Shown here piece by piece: positions 21,673-37,770 of a stretch of 64,000 nt of DNA. The translations under genes and the position numbers were made by a program. Under the pieces are notes generated by a model. That model saw only the letters and a program-made list of their open reading frames with translations, searched no databases and was not told the origin of the DNA. This DNA comes from Oscheius dolichura (taxonomy: Eukaryota > Nematoda > Chromadorea > Rhabditida > Rhabditidae). The stretch's first letter is position 1; the number at the start of each line of letters is the position of its first letter. The stretch lies in contig OW051492.1 of the NCBI GenBank assembly GCA_932521035.1, forward strand, positions 1,116,001-1,180,000, written 5' to 3'.

Positions 21673-23466
21673 TTATTTCTGCATCGAAGAAGCCCAAGAA
21701 CTCCGAAAACGTATGTCTGGATAAGAAGTGTTTGATGCTACAAAGTTAAAATCGTAATCTTCAATACAAAAAACGCTGTTTGTCCACTGTTTACAACCGT
21801 TTTCATCCAACGTCGATTTTTTGAAAAATCGGTCAAAATCTTTGACAATTTCTTTCTCAAAACTGTGACATCCGATCTTTTTCATTTTTACTGCAAGCAA
21901 TTAGTCTTGTTATGGGGAGCATTTTAAGTTATAAACGGAAGAATATCATGGGAAAAACTTATTTTTGGGTTATTTCGTAACAAAAATTCACTGATATTCC
22001 ATTACGCCTCAAATCTGCGTTATTTTATGTTTTCTCTTTTGTTTTATAGTAATTTGGGATCGATAAGTAATTTGGGATCAATAACCGAATAAAACATCAA
22101 AAACATGTGAAAATGTCTAGAAACGTATATATGAAAAACTGGCACGTGGTCGCCGCGGGACCATTTTAGTCATTTTAGACCTTTGAGGTGTTGGCCTCGG
22201 CGAGCTGTGGCTCTTTTCTTCAGAGTTCTCTACTGGTAACGGTATCTTACGTACGTATTTAGAAGAACCCCCGTAGCGCTCGTAAGAAGGAAGACAGAAA
22301 AAAGACGGTTCCAATCGAACGATCAAGCTGATAGCTAGAGCTGTTTCTTCAGTTGAATTGAAGCACTCCTCGACGAGTCTGTTCCCAACAGAGCCGGTTC
22401 TTGTTAGGCGGGCCACTGAGAGCAGAGACGCCTGTGAAATGCCCCCGTATATTTTTGATTTGACCACTTTGCCTACCTTGAACAGTATTAAACTTGTGAG
22501 TTCCACGGAGATCTTGGCCAAGTCGAGCCGTCTCGGCCCTCTTCTGTTCTGTTCCTGCCATGTCTCTTCGAATGGCAGCCGACTACAGAGAACATTTTCT
22601 AATATTTTTAAAAATATTTGGACTCACAGCTTGTAATCTTTTCTGAATTCATCAATTTTTACGAGAGCAGGGGCATCCAACTCTGCTAACTTTTTCCTGT
22701 CAACGCAGGCTAGCAGACGGTGTATGATTTCTCGTAATGGCGTATGTGAATAACAGTTCAGATGTAGAGGAGCGACTTGATCCTGAAATCAGGTAAAGGT
22801 GGGAAGGCTATGGCTACAAATATTCGCCGTCGATGTGTATGGTATTTGAAGGAACCTTCACAGGGATCAAATGGGGCAATGCGTAAAGGCGCGCGCCAGA
22901 AAAACATCGAGGGTTCGTCCCCGCGAAGTAATGAGTTCTTGCTTTTTTTTGTAAAGCTTTGTAATGATCAAAAAAATTTTAAAAAGAGAAACTTATGGGG
23001 CGATTCAAAACTACAGTATATACTCAAAAAGCATATTTTCAAACAGTCAAACTGGTTTTTTTCTTCGAGGAGAATTGAACTCTCTTCTACTGGCTCACAC
23101 ACCTCAACCTCCAGTCCAAAATGGTCGCCACTATTCCGAATTTATAACTTCGACAAAAACTCGAAAGCATACCTTTCCGTATTTATCAAAAAGTGAAATG
23201 AGGAAGCCAAATGCTGGAATATCATTCAAGGAGCCGTTGAAGATATTTGTCGCTCTCTGACACGTCGTCAACATCCTGATCATAGTCTCGCAACTTTGCT
23301 GAAATGTTTATTTCTGGGAGAGGCTGTAGCTTTTGGTAGGCACCTTGAAAAGTATCCTGGCAAAAAGGTGTTTGGGTATCCGGTTGAAGTTGAGCGGAGA
23401 ACGAGGGTGGAATTTCATTTCGTAGTTATCAACCAGTTCGAGCAGAGAGGGGGCCAAATCTTTCAT
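21673..23466 (-). CDS. unrecognised helical protein, 302 aa
   Basis: Six exons (23344-23466, 23173-23298, 22628-22782, 22477-22582, 22251-22431, 21673-21890) splice in phase to 303 codons including the stop, though no single ORF is impressive. The start MKDLAPSLLELVDNYEMKFH follows TTCATTATAG by about 10 bases, suggesting trans-splicing. The product is mixed helical with no TM segment, for example HTPLREIIHRLLACVDRKKL, LDLAKISVELTSLILFK and EKEIVKDFDRFFKK. I do not recognise the family; a tandem-helix RNA-binding or scaffold protein is possible but unproven. The 390-nt intron 2 is the longest, and intron 5 carries a dispersed repeat. Confidence 0.68.
22141..22206. repeat. dispersed TCGGCGAGCTGTG repeat, intronic copy
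   Basis: Shares CGCCGCGGGACC, AGACCTTTGAGG and TCGGCGAGCTGTG with the copies at 20393 and 20870. It lies in the last intron of the 302-aa gene. Confidence 0.55.
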
Positions 23467-24150
23467 TCTCGCTGCGCTATAATGAATGCTATAGTGATGT
23501 AATGCTATTTCACAGAGGTATTATTAGATATGTATAGAGACAAATGTGACTAACGAAAAGTGAAATGGAAGTGAGTAAAAGTGTAAATGAGCTTGACTAA
23601 ACGACTGGAGACAACATCTGATGGCTAAAATTAATAGCGAAGACTGACAAGAAGAAAGCGAGATTAATCAATAGTCTAGAACAAGGTCGCGTTAGCATAG
23701 ATGATGTTGGCAATAGGCTCCCTCCTCCCAACGCGCGTGCGCCTAGCGTTGGCGGCGACGAACGGCGAATTCGGAATAGAGTTATTGTTTTGAACGGATA
23801 TATTATCTATATCGGGTCGATCGCGCGACCCGGTACACAGCAGTCCGATCCCCCCTGCACCCGTAAAGTCTCGGCAGCCGCTTGCTCTTTATTCGAAACA
23901 GCTAAAAAACTATCGCGCCTTTATATCTTTGCCTTGCCGAGACTTTACGGGTGCAGGAGAGAGTATTATCGAGGGCCGAGCCGTGAATGGTGATAGTCTG
24001 AATCAGTGTCACCTTTTTATAATAATGTTTATTGTATGAAATTAGTTACAGTAATCCGAGATCGACCAATAGAAAAAGGGGGCGGGGCGGAGAGGAGCAG
24101 CCAATTACCAAAGGGGGGCCAATTATTTACAATTGTAGCGAATAGAATAA
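23467..24150. other. intergenic stretch with palindromic element
   Basis: Upstream of the 302-aa gene and downstream of coh-1. Contains a short GC hairpin (CCAACGC...GCGTTGG near 23730), the palindromic element at 23856-23955 and a GC-rich patch. No gene supported. Confidence 0.45.
23856..23955. repeat. palindromic MITE-like element, copy 2
   Basis: Arms GCACCCGTAAAGTCTCGGCA and the complementary TGCCGAGACTTTACGGGTGC flank about 55 bp of unrelated sequence. Both arms carry the same T-to-G change relative to copy 1, so they changed in concert. Confidence 0.85.
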
Positions 24151-27100
24151 TTATTTCTGATCAACGGTTTGGGCAATTTGTGGTCCGGCTGTTATATAAA
24201 TATCGCCGTACGGCTCTTCCTGGCGGACATCGATGGCTTGCCACTTCTTCAATACCAACAGAGTATAGAATTTTTGAGCAGCATTCTTACGAGTTGATGC
24301 TTTGTTCAGTAGATCGTTGAGAATAATCTGAATATTATTATTTTTTCTTTTTTTTCGGGTGGAGGAAAAACAAACCTCGTCGTTGATCTTTAATTTAGTG
24401 GCGATTGAATTTACCACTCCTTGGGTGCGCTTCGTCCACCGGTGGTCTTCATCCCCCTCCATGACCGAGTCATCCTCTTCGACTCTCTTTAATTTAATTT
24501 TTTTTAAATTTAAAATGAAGACGACTAACATCTTTTCTCTTTCTCTTATCCGGAGTAAAGCCGGTGTCCTCTGGCTGCTCCTTGGAAGGCGACTCCTCCG
24601 GCTGAGCTTCCAATTCGGCCATGGCAGCTGGCGGCGAATCCGGCTGCAGATCCAAAGCCGGCAGTGGGTCCACATATTCGAAATCGTCAACATATTCCTA
24701 CAATTTTCATCTCATTTGAAGGGAATTTGATACAGAAAACAAAAAATAAAATTACGGTAGCCCCCGGGGGGACAGGGAGGGCGCGCTATGGGTCAACCAC
24801 TTTGGATGCGATTTTCTCGGCGGGATCTTCATCAATTTTAGAAATTTATATACCGAAATGTAGCCCAGATCATGGGAAATTTTATAGATATCATACTTGG
24901 TAGATATTAGTTGGAAAATTTCGAAAAATAAGCGTTGAAAGACTATTTTTCTTCAAAAATGGGAACAAATGGGAAGAAGTCCCACAGAGACAAAGAAACG
25001 GGTCCTATGGGGATTTGTTCCTGTCCTGGCCAATTAGTAGACTATCTTCTACCGTAACCCACCTCTCGATCATCTTCAATACAGTCAGACAGGCACAAAT
25101 CCTGCCGGATATCAGCAGCAGCCGGGGTGTTCTTATCGACTCGGGCTCTCATTATCAAATGGCTCTGGTAGAGCTGAAATATACGAAATTGGCTTCTATT
25201 TTTACTATTAAAACGGACCTTAACAAGGGGTTTTGCTTTAAGGAAAGAGCATCCGGGTAGTTGGAAGAGTTTCTCCACGGTGCCGGCTTCCTTCATCCTC
25301 ATCAATTTACGAGTAGGCGGAGCCAGATCCAAAGACTGGAGCGTGTCACTGTAATTTTAGCGATTTTTTGGGTCCCGAGTGGAACGTACGTGAAATCGGA
25401 CATGTTATTCTTCATCTCATCTCCGTTGATATTTTTCTGCTCGTCGATAATTAGACGACGCTTACGGGCGGCACGGCGCGGCCTGTCCAATGCTCCCGGT
25501 TCTAGGGGCTCCAGGGCGAAACTCTCTTGTTCTCCTGAAGGGATTTTGTTATTTTTAGAGTCTTACTGTAGCTAGCAAGCTAGCTGAGAGGTTTTTAGGT
25601 CTTGAAACGACGGAATTCGAACGAGGCGCGAAATTTGAACTACAGTCCGGTCAAGAAGTATAGGTTCACCCCATTTTTCTCCATAACCACCCCAAAAACT
25701 TGAGTTCCTGAAATGAGTCATACACCATTCGATAGCCCGTCCTCAAATACCCTTAACCCCAAGAGTTCGCCCATTTTCAACCTCATATGCTAATTTTATG
25801 CCATTTTTATGAAAAATGGTCAAAATCCGATGGTCAAGAAGTATAGGTTCACCTCAGAACTTCGCGGTTAGCAAGTTGTCTACCTGCAAAAAAACAGTTT
25901 TTGGACGTGCCATGAGCTTTCACTTATTCTTCTGCTCCCATGCCACATGGTACGCATCTTACTGTGGAAGAAAAAGCGAAGATAGACGCGTGGAAAGCCG
26001 TGAATCTGTCAAATCGACAGATTGCAATCAAGCTGGGGCGCAGTTGCAACGTCGTCAACCATTATGTCGATGACCCTGCAGGATATCGCTCCAAGGAACG
26101 ATGTGGCAGGTCTAGGATCCTCAGTCCAAGAGATGACCGACTCATTCAACGTGCTGCGTCGAACAAAGCAGTTTCGATCAAAAACGATCTCCAGCTGCCT
26201 GTGTGTAAAAACACCATCAGAGATTCATTGAAAAGGAGCGGGAACATAATGAGGGCCAAGATGATCCCTACGCCACGTCTCACCCAGGTCCACAAGCAGA
26301 ACCGGCTCGCCTTTGCTCAATTGCACATTGCCCAAGGGACCGCTTTCTCCAAAGTTGGCCATTTCTTTTTTAAAACCTCAAATGAGGGCTTTAGTGGATC
26401 TGGAGCGATGAAAAAAAGTCGAATTTGGATGGGCCGGATGGCAACCGTTCCTATTGGCACGATTTGCGCAATGAGCCTCTGTTGTTCTCGAAGAGGGGTT
26501 TTGGTGGTGGAAGTGTCATGGTATGGGCAGCGTTCTGTTCCGATGGAACCGTTGGTTTGGAGTTCACCAGTTCAACGATGAACTCTGTTGATTACCAGGG
26601 TGTCCTCCACAACCAACTGCTGCCCTACCTGAACACCAATGCTCAGCAGGGGTACGTGTTTCAGTACGACAACGCCACCGTTCATGTGAGCCGCTCCACT
26701 AAACAGCGGCTAGCGGCGAGGAACGTGACAGTGATGGACTGGCCAGCGTGCAGTCCGGATCTGAACCCCATCGAGAACCTCTGGGGCATCCTAGTCAGGC
26801 GCGTTTATGCCGGAGCCAAGCAGTATGCCAATACCAACGAGTTAAAGGCCGCCATCAAGAGAGAGTGGGACAATCTCGACACCACCCTCCTAAGGAACCT
26901 TTCCGCGTCTCTGCCTCGTCGTCTGTTTGACGTGGCTGTTGCCCAAGGAGAAAGAACTTCTTACTGAGGCCGTACTCTACGAAATAAAGAGCTTTTGTTG
27001 AGTGAACCTATACTTCTTGACCATCGGATTTTGACCATTTTTCATAAAAATGGCATAAAATTAGCATATGAGGTTGAAAATGGGCGAACTCTTGAGATTA

Positions 27101-28988
27101 AGGGTATTTGAGGACGGGCTATCAAATGGTGTATGACTCATTTCAGGAACTCAAGTTTTTGGGGTGGTTTTGGAGAAAAATGGGGTGAACCTATACTTCT
27201 TGACCGGACTGTAGGGAGCAACCCGAATGAGGGACTCCTCCTTCCGGCGGGAAATTAGCGGCTACTTCGATTCACTTCGTTTAAGGACCTGGCAGATCAT
27301 TTTAATTACAGTAACCGCCAACTATTTTAAAGGGTTTCAGGTCCCGAAACGACAGCAGGCCGCGGAATTCAAAGAAGTCAACCGACCTTGGATATTGCTG
27401 GCCGCTGCCCCGAGGGTCAGTTCATCGTCCATCTCCATCGGCTGTCCCTCGCCGAAACCGATGTCGATGTCATCCTCCATGGCTCCCCCTCCCCCGAAGT
27501 CGTCGTCAGCGAATAGGTTCCGGCTGGGGGCGGCGGTGCCATCGATGAAGGGCGTCGTCTCGCGGGCCTCGATCCCCAGCGAGCCCCGGGACAGACGCTG
27601 CTCTTCGAGGTGGTTGCTCTCGTCGGCAAAGTCGCCAAAGTCGTGATCCATGGCCGCCCCGAAGTCGCCGCCGAATGCCGACTCGCCGAAGTCGTCCATC
27701 TGAATTGGTTAGAATATAAAACGGGTGGGAAATGGCTCACTCCAAATTCGGTATTGTAGTTGGCATTGTCCGGGATCAGGTCCTCTTTCAGGGTGATGTC
27801 ATCCAGTCGGCTTTGATTTATCTGAATTTTTATTTTCATTTTAATGATATTTTTCGTCTTTCTAGATAGTTTGACACTTCTATTCCATGTTTATTTTAAT
27901 TTACAGCCTTTAAAATCCATTTAAAACTACGTTCTAGATGTTATGTTAGCGCCGCGGGGGTACTGTAACCTCACTCGCGCGCCATCGGCCCTTCGGATCG
28001 AAAATTAACGATGTTTGCAAAGATTTATAGCTCTAAATCATCACCACAGTCTGACGAAGAAAATCATATAAATGGTTTAACAAAAAAGCGTACACACCCG
28101 CGATTTCATAGCACTTTTTTTCTCAATTGGCGGGTTTCTGACCAGAGTTCATGATTTAATTGGAGTTTTTTTTCATATTTTTCAGCATTTCATTGGACAT
28201 GCTTACATACATAAGATAGCCCAGAATCTGCTCTTCAAAATTAGGTTTCTTAGACATTTTATAATTTAAATTTAGAGAAATGGGAAACATATAAAGGTGC
28301 GGTACCTCTAGTATGACCATCGCGCGCGGAATGGCGAGTAAAATGATAAAAATTCGGGATTTTTACGGCGAATTTTAGCTCAAAATGATCAGCACAGAGA
28401 GATCTATCTGAATATCTAATTTATTCTTATTTTTAATGTAAACATTTTCTATTTTAGAGGCTCTAAACGCGGCAAGTCATAAACAAAAGAATTTTGCCAG
28501 CAATTTGGCCCCTTTTTGGCGGGAAACGGCCCTCGTGCCTTACCTGTATGGCGAAATCGTTGTCATTAAAGTCGGGAAGTGCGGTGTCGAAGTCGGTGAA
28601 GACTTCCGGTAGAGCTGGTAGTTTCTTGGTGTTGACGGGGTCTCTGTCGTCGTCCAACAGCTCGATCTGCCCCGGCCGGAAGGCCATCTTTATTTTGAGA
28701 AAGGCCTCGTTACAGTCGGCCAGGAGGTATTTCGTCTTCCTCGAATAGATACGAACAATTCCCAAGAGCAAGTGCCCGGTGGTTCGGAGAGCCATCTTCA
28801 CCTAAAACACAGCGGGTTACGGTAGGTGACGAGGGGCAGATGACCTTTGGCTTGAGGATCTCGTCGACGGCATCCTGGACATTGGTCTCGTAGATTTGGG
28901 CCTTGGAGAGTTTCTTCTCCCAGTGGGCGGCTAGCCAAATCTTAGCCAACGGGCCCTTTTTCGATAGGACAAATTGGGCATAAAACAT
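24151..28988 (-). CDS. coh-1: cohesin kleisin subunit RAD21/SCC1 family
   Basis: Ten exons (28845-28988, 28544-28801, 27741-27821, 27387-27699, 25390-25534, 25219-25348, 25063-25173, 24530-24697, 24376-24486, 24151-24327) give 545 codons. The N-terminal SMC3-binding domain is almost textbook RAD21 ([38 protein letters not shown]). The middle is acidic and glycine-rich with DFGD repeats. Then come [21 protein letters not shown], and the C-terminal SMC1-binding winged helix (WTKRTQG ... [28 protein letters not shown]). The kleisin closes the cohesin ring for chromatid cohesion. Residues next to RKRRLIIDE may include separase-type Arg sites, but I see no clear ExxR. C. elegans has several kleisins; similarity to vertebrate RAD21 suggests COH-1. 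Intron 4 contains a Tc3-like transposon. Confidence 0.92.
25643..27211 (+). mobile_element. Tc3-family Tc1/mariner transposon
   Basis: 1569 bp flanked by TA at 25641-25642 and 27212-27213. Terminal inverted repeats of about 211 bp (25643-25853 and 27001-27211) differ at only about 5 positions by eye, suggesting recent insertion. Each repeat carries a 22-bp motif at its outer end and again about 183 bp inward (25649 and 25832), like the paired transposase-binding sites of Tc3. It lies in coh-1 intron 4 in the opposite orientation. Confidence 0.95.
25940..26967 (+). CDS. Tc3-like DDE transposase with one 41-nt intron
   Basis: Exons 25940-26353 and 26395-26967 join in phase to 328 codons, matching Tc3 transposase (329 aa). 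Read without splicing, the frame seems broken; removing the 41-nt intron (GTTGG...CTTTAG) restores [14 protein letters not shown]. The DD34E triad is visible: the Asp of WSDEK, the Asp of QYDNATVH and the Glu of NPIENLWG. The N-terminus has the paired helix-turn-helix pattern ([11 protein letters not shown] ... [31 protein letters not shown]). It catalyses cut-and-paste transposition. No disabling change is visible, so the element may be autonomous. Confidence 0.93.
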
Positions 28989-30592
28989 TTATTTGTGTGT
29001 GCCTGAAATTTAGGGGAAAATAGCGGGAAATTTGAAAAGGAGGAGGAAAGTAAACGAGGAAAAGGCGCGGTTCTGGTCAGTTTAAAGTACAGTAATCTTC
29101 TATTTTTAAATTAATTTCTGTGTCTATTTATTATATAAAAGAGTCAGGAAATTGAAAAATAACGAAATGGTCTCGAAACGACTGCGCCCAGTGGCGGTAA
29201 GGCGCCTTTTCAAAGGGATTCCGTCAGTTTCAGGCTATTTTTTTAATTTCTTGCAATTTTTTAGACTTTTTACAGAACAGGGAAGATTAAAGAACGTTTA
29301 ACTTGATTAGAATCTGGAAAATAATGAAGACCCGGAAGATTTGAACCGGATAAGGAGAAGAAATGGGGCGGAAGGTGGTTGACAGTGATTTCAGGCTTTG
29401 AGAAACGATTTTATCCAATTTTGTTGATAATTGAGTTATTCTAAATAATATATTAGAGTTTATAGATATATTTTATAGTCTATAAAAGATAAAAATATGA
29501 AAATTTGTTAATTTTAGACGAAATTATGAAAGGGCGCCGCCGACAGACCGGAAAAGCGCGATTATGGGTCAGTTTTTCTTGAGAAAAGCGAAGAATTGGG
29601 AAAATTAATAGTTTAATATAAGAGAGCGATGCTTTTTAATGTAAAAATGTAAAAAAATACAGTACAAAATGAGGATTCCGTCCTATAGGCCGCCTCTTTC
29701 CCTTCCCAGCCTTTTTGGCCCTCGTTGGTAGGTATTTATGCCAATTTTTCGTTTTTTAATTAATAAAATATGATAACTTATTGTATTTAATGTTTGTAAT
29801 TATAAAAAATATCAAAGAAAGTATATAAAATAGAAAAAAACTGAAGAGACGAGGATCAATTCAAATTGGAGGAGGGGCTTGCCTTCCGAGCGTCCGCAAT
29901 TGGGGCGCGCTTTCTTTTTTGCGTTCGTGGCGGGATCCGGGATAGGAAAATATAGAGGAGTAGGTAAAGTGAAATGAAATGAACTAAAATAAGTCAAAAT
30001 TAGACCGTATTACTGTAAAAAAATGGATAAAACGCCCCTGGTCAGTGTCTGTAGGCTTTTTCCTTTCATTTTGAGCACAAAAGCTTGAAAACTACAGTAA
30101 TCTGGTACTTTCTGTCTTTCGAGATTAGCCACAAGTTCTTTGCCGCCTTTTTCTACCCCAAAAACTTATTTTTAAGAGAAGAAAAAAAGACAAGACCATG
30201 TAAACCCCCTTTGAAAATCAATAGTTCCAGTCTTCTTGGAGTGTTTTGGTTGAGTTCCTGCACCCGTATAATCTCGGCAGCTGCGCGGGATGAAGAAATC
30301 GCGCCCCAGAATAAAGGCGCGCTAGCTGCCGAGATTTTATGGGTGCAGTCGCGCGACTCTAATTCACTGTGAAAATCAGTAAATGGGGTAAAATCTTCAT
30401 TTTTTTCTCTTAAAATAATAAAAAAAGAACGTCTAACGGGGAGAAAACCTGGACTAGAAATCACAAACAGAGATGTGTGTCTATGTACAGTCAAACGGGG
30501 GAGCGGGGAGAGAATAATAAAAATCTGCGAGAGATGGATAGCACCCGCTTCGAGATCGAGGACTTCTTCTTCTTCTTTTGTCTTGGTTTTTT
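28989..30592. other. intergenic stretch with repeats
   Basis: Upstream of coh-1 and downstream of the PSKH1-like gene. AT-rich background with scattered GGCGCGC clusters, TACAGTAA-like motifs and palindromic element copy 3. ORFs at 29812-30372 are not protein-like. Confidence 0.45.
30259..30347. repeat. palindromic MITE-like element, copy 3
   Basis: Arms TGCACCCGTATAATCTCGGC and GCCGAGATTTTATGGGTGCA, followed inward by AGCT, around a GC-rich centre. It lies 250 bp past the stop of the PSKH1-like gene. Confidence 0.85.
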
Positions 30593-35064
<4,472 letters not shown>

Positions 35065-35934
35065 AGGGAACGATTATTCTATAAATTAGAGACATGTTTC
35101 AGATTCATAAGAAATAATAAAGAGAAGAGAAGGGGGAGAAATTCATTCATGATTATTCAGAACAAAAAAATCTGCGGTATTTTTATCAAGAGCGCAATCA
35201 GTCTATAAAAGGGAGGGGATTAGTCACTGATAATGGTTTTCTGACTAAAAAAGATGACTGTCGATGGGAGGAGATCTTTTTATCACTTTATTTGACGATA
35301 GCTATAGCAAAAGGGATTACTTTACGTGGAAAAATAGAAGAACGGCGAACACCAATGAACAAAATAAGGAAAGAGCTATATCATTAGTGAGAAAAATGGA
35401 AAATCTAACAAGGCAAAATGACATAGATACAATAAATATCATATAATACAAAATTGCCAAGGAAATTCTCATTTTTTTATACAAAAATATATCAAAAATT
35501 CTGCTGCCCTTTTGATGCTTATTTGCAGACGTTCAATTCTTTTTCTATTTCAAGAAAATGTATTACATCTGGATCAGAGCTCGAAAATTGTAAGTCAACA
35601 GACGGAATGACGTCCGGTTAGCCAAGGGTGGAACTCGGCATGAAAAAAGGGGAGGAGGGGACGGCACGGGAGAGATGAGACAAATATTACTGCAGAGTCT
35701 CTGACGGTTGAGTCAGTGTTTTTGAGTGACAGCTCCTTCCTTTACTAGTGAAAGGTAGAGGGGGATCGGTGGGTAAACGGTAGACAAAAAGGTGGTCACT
35801 ATCCTGGGTAAACAGTCTTCTCATTTCAGCAGCCGACGCATTTCAGTATAGTACTAGGCTAAGAGCAAGAGAATATAGAAGCAAGAATAGAGGCAAAATC
35901 CGCTGCTGACTGGCTGACAAAAGAGATGCTAGAG

Positions 35935-36050
35935 ACTTTTCTTGGCTATAAAAAAGTGGCCGGTTCCGCCGAGTGAAAACGGCAGCTTATTCTCTAATAC
36001 TTGAAAAACACAGACGACAAGCAAGAACAAACAGAAGTCCTTTGAGGTAT
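35935..36050 (+). promoter_or_regulatory. possible TATA promoter and non-coding first exon
   Basis: A strong TATA box (CTATAAAAAAG) is followed about 30 bp later by CTTATTCTCTAATAC and about 100 bp later by TTTGAGGTATTTTTTTTCC, which looks like a splice donor. No coding exon follows within reach. It might be a non-coding RNA or a distant first exon. Confidence 0.22.
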
Positions 36051-36783
36051 TTTTTTTTCCTTTATTTTTTCTAGGCTCATAAAAATGTATAAAATAATCT
36101 AAATCTTGTGGTTTTGCTAGTGAAAGAACAATAAAATGGCAAAATATTGAATTTGATAAATGAACAGATCAATTTGTGGTCAAAGAATAAAAGTCTCGTG
36201 GATACTTTAGTGCTATGGGGACATATCTCGGAAATTGAAACACTCTCGGAGCAATATAGAGACAGCTGTGTGGTTCTCCTCCCCCACTAGCCAAGCTTTT
36301 CAAGGGAGGGGGGAAGTTGTAACAATTATTGATGAGAGAATAATATGAGAAGATAAGCAAAGAATTATAGAGGAAGAGAAAGAGATGATGCTCATTTCAA
36401 GATGGACAAACTCAGGCACACATTACAGCAACAGAGAAGAGAGTGAGAGGAGGGGAAGAAACCCGAGACACGTCCATGCAAATAGAGTAATCCTCGGCTG
36501 CACAACTGCAAATAATTAAGACGAAAAGGCAGAAGATAGAGGAAAAAAATGGAGAAGAAAACCATGCAACGCCTTTTTTTTTTCTCGTGGTCAGGGGTGG
36601 CCTGCCAACAGATGTGATGAATGGACACGATAAAAAGGGTGTGGCAGATTTTGCCGCTAAACTTCCGAGAGAAACGCCATTGTGGTCAGTTGCCGTCTTC
36701 TTTTTCTTGTTGTGAATCAATATAATTATCCCTATTATTTAAAGCGCTACGGTGTCCGTTTGTGACTTGACATGTCGAAATTT

Positions 36784-36851
36784 CATGCTGTAGTGGCTAA
36801 GAGGGCGGTTGCGTGGTCGGAGAGGTCGCGGGTTCGATACCCGCCGCTGTC
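36784..36851 (+). ncRNA. tRNA-like Pol III unit (not a canonical tRNA)
   Basis: An A-box-like TAGTGGCTAAGAGG is followed by a perfect T-arm/B-box (GCGGGTTCGATACCCGC), and TTTTT follows within 10 bp, as for Pol III termination. I could not close an acceptor stem or anticodon arm, so it is a tRNA-derived sequence or degenerate tRNA. Confidence 0.35.
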
Positions 36852-36910
36852 AAACCTTTTTGCTTTTTTGTTTTGAGGTCCTAGATACTTCCTAAGTGTT
36901 CCTGAAGTAT

Positions 36911-37132
36911 TTTTCGTTGCGGGACCCGTTCGCGGTGGGACCCCAACCCGCAGGGCTACGATTCGGTTCCCCCTTCGGCCAATATCTTTCGCTTTGTCTG
37001 TTTAGCATTTTTGTTTTGTTATAAAATGTTTTCGCTGTGGGCCCCGATCGTGGTGGGACCCCAATCGAGGGGTCGAAGGTTCGGTTCCCCCGTTGAGTAA
37101 CTTCTTTTACTTTGTCTATTTAGCCATAACTT
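36911..37132. repeat. two tandem imperfect repeat units of about 115 bp
   Basis: Units beginning at about 36911 and 37028 share GGTGGGACCCCAA, TTCGGTTCCCCC, and a TTTGTCTRTTTAGC tail in the same order. The TTCGGTTCC motif resembles a Pol III B box and follows the tRNA-like unit at 36784. Confidence 0.6.
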
Positions 37133-37289
37133 CAGGTGTCGACGATGATAACACCGCTGACGAGGTCAGAGCAGGGCGAGGCGGGTGGATGCGGAATGAA
37201 AGATACTTAGAAGGGAAAGAAATTGAGGAGCACGTGAGAATGGAGGAAGAGGCGAACGACAGCTCCCCTTACGAGTGATCATCCTTTGA

Positions 37290-37690
37290 TCAATCGCAAC
37301 CGAGCAGAACGGACGCGGGGGGATCGGTAAGATCGGAAACATCAAGGGAGGGACGGTGAGGTAGAGGGAATGGTGCCGACAGCAGAGATAGATAGACGGG
37401 GGAAGTGAAGAGAGCAGGAGGGAGAGAAGAAGGAACGCGCGAGGTATCTATCAGGGGAGAGGAACTCGGTAGAACGGACTGTTCGGGAAGAGGAGAAGAG
37501 GAAACGGGCAAGGGACTGCGAGAGTGGAACAAAGGGAGGGACGGGGACGACGGAACGAGTGGAAGGGACTGGGCGGGTGAGGGGGACCAGCGGAAGGGAC
37601 TGGACAGGAAGGGCGGAAAGGACCGGACGGGAGGAGGGGGAATGGACTGGACGGGGAAAAGGGGAAGAGCGGACGGGGCTTCCAAGCGCG
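37290..37690. repeat. purine-rich degenerate repeat block
   Basis: About 400 bp with the + strand strongly purine-biased, built from variants of GGAAGGGACTGGACGGG. It generates long but spurious ORFs on both strands. Confidence 0.65.
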
Positions 37691-37719
37691 AGGTAAAACC
37701 ACAGTTGGCGCAGCCAACG

Positions 37720-37770
37720 TCCAGCCGAAGACCCCCCCCCCCCCCGCAGGGGGATCGAAACGGCTGGTAA
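37720..37770. other. nested hairpin with 14-C run
   Basis: CCAGCCG at about 37721 pairs with CGGCTGG at about 37760. Inside it, a run of 14 C pairs with GCAGGGGG. Just upstream is another perfect hairpin, GTTGGC-GCA-GCCAAC. The G-rich complement could form a quadruplex. Confidence 0.5.

Noticed and set aside
26425..26967. Frameshifted, dead transposase
   Set aside because: The apparent frameshift disappears when a 41-nt phase-0 intron is removed, giving a full-length product.
37690..37720. LTR-retrotransposon primer-binding site (TTGGCGCAGCCAACG)
   Set aside because: No flanking long terminal repeats, gag/pol coding sequence or polypurine tract pairing were found; it is more simply a hairpin.
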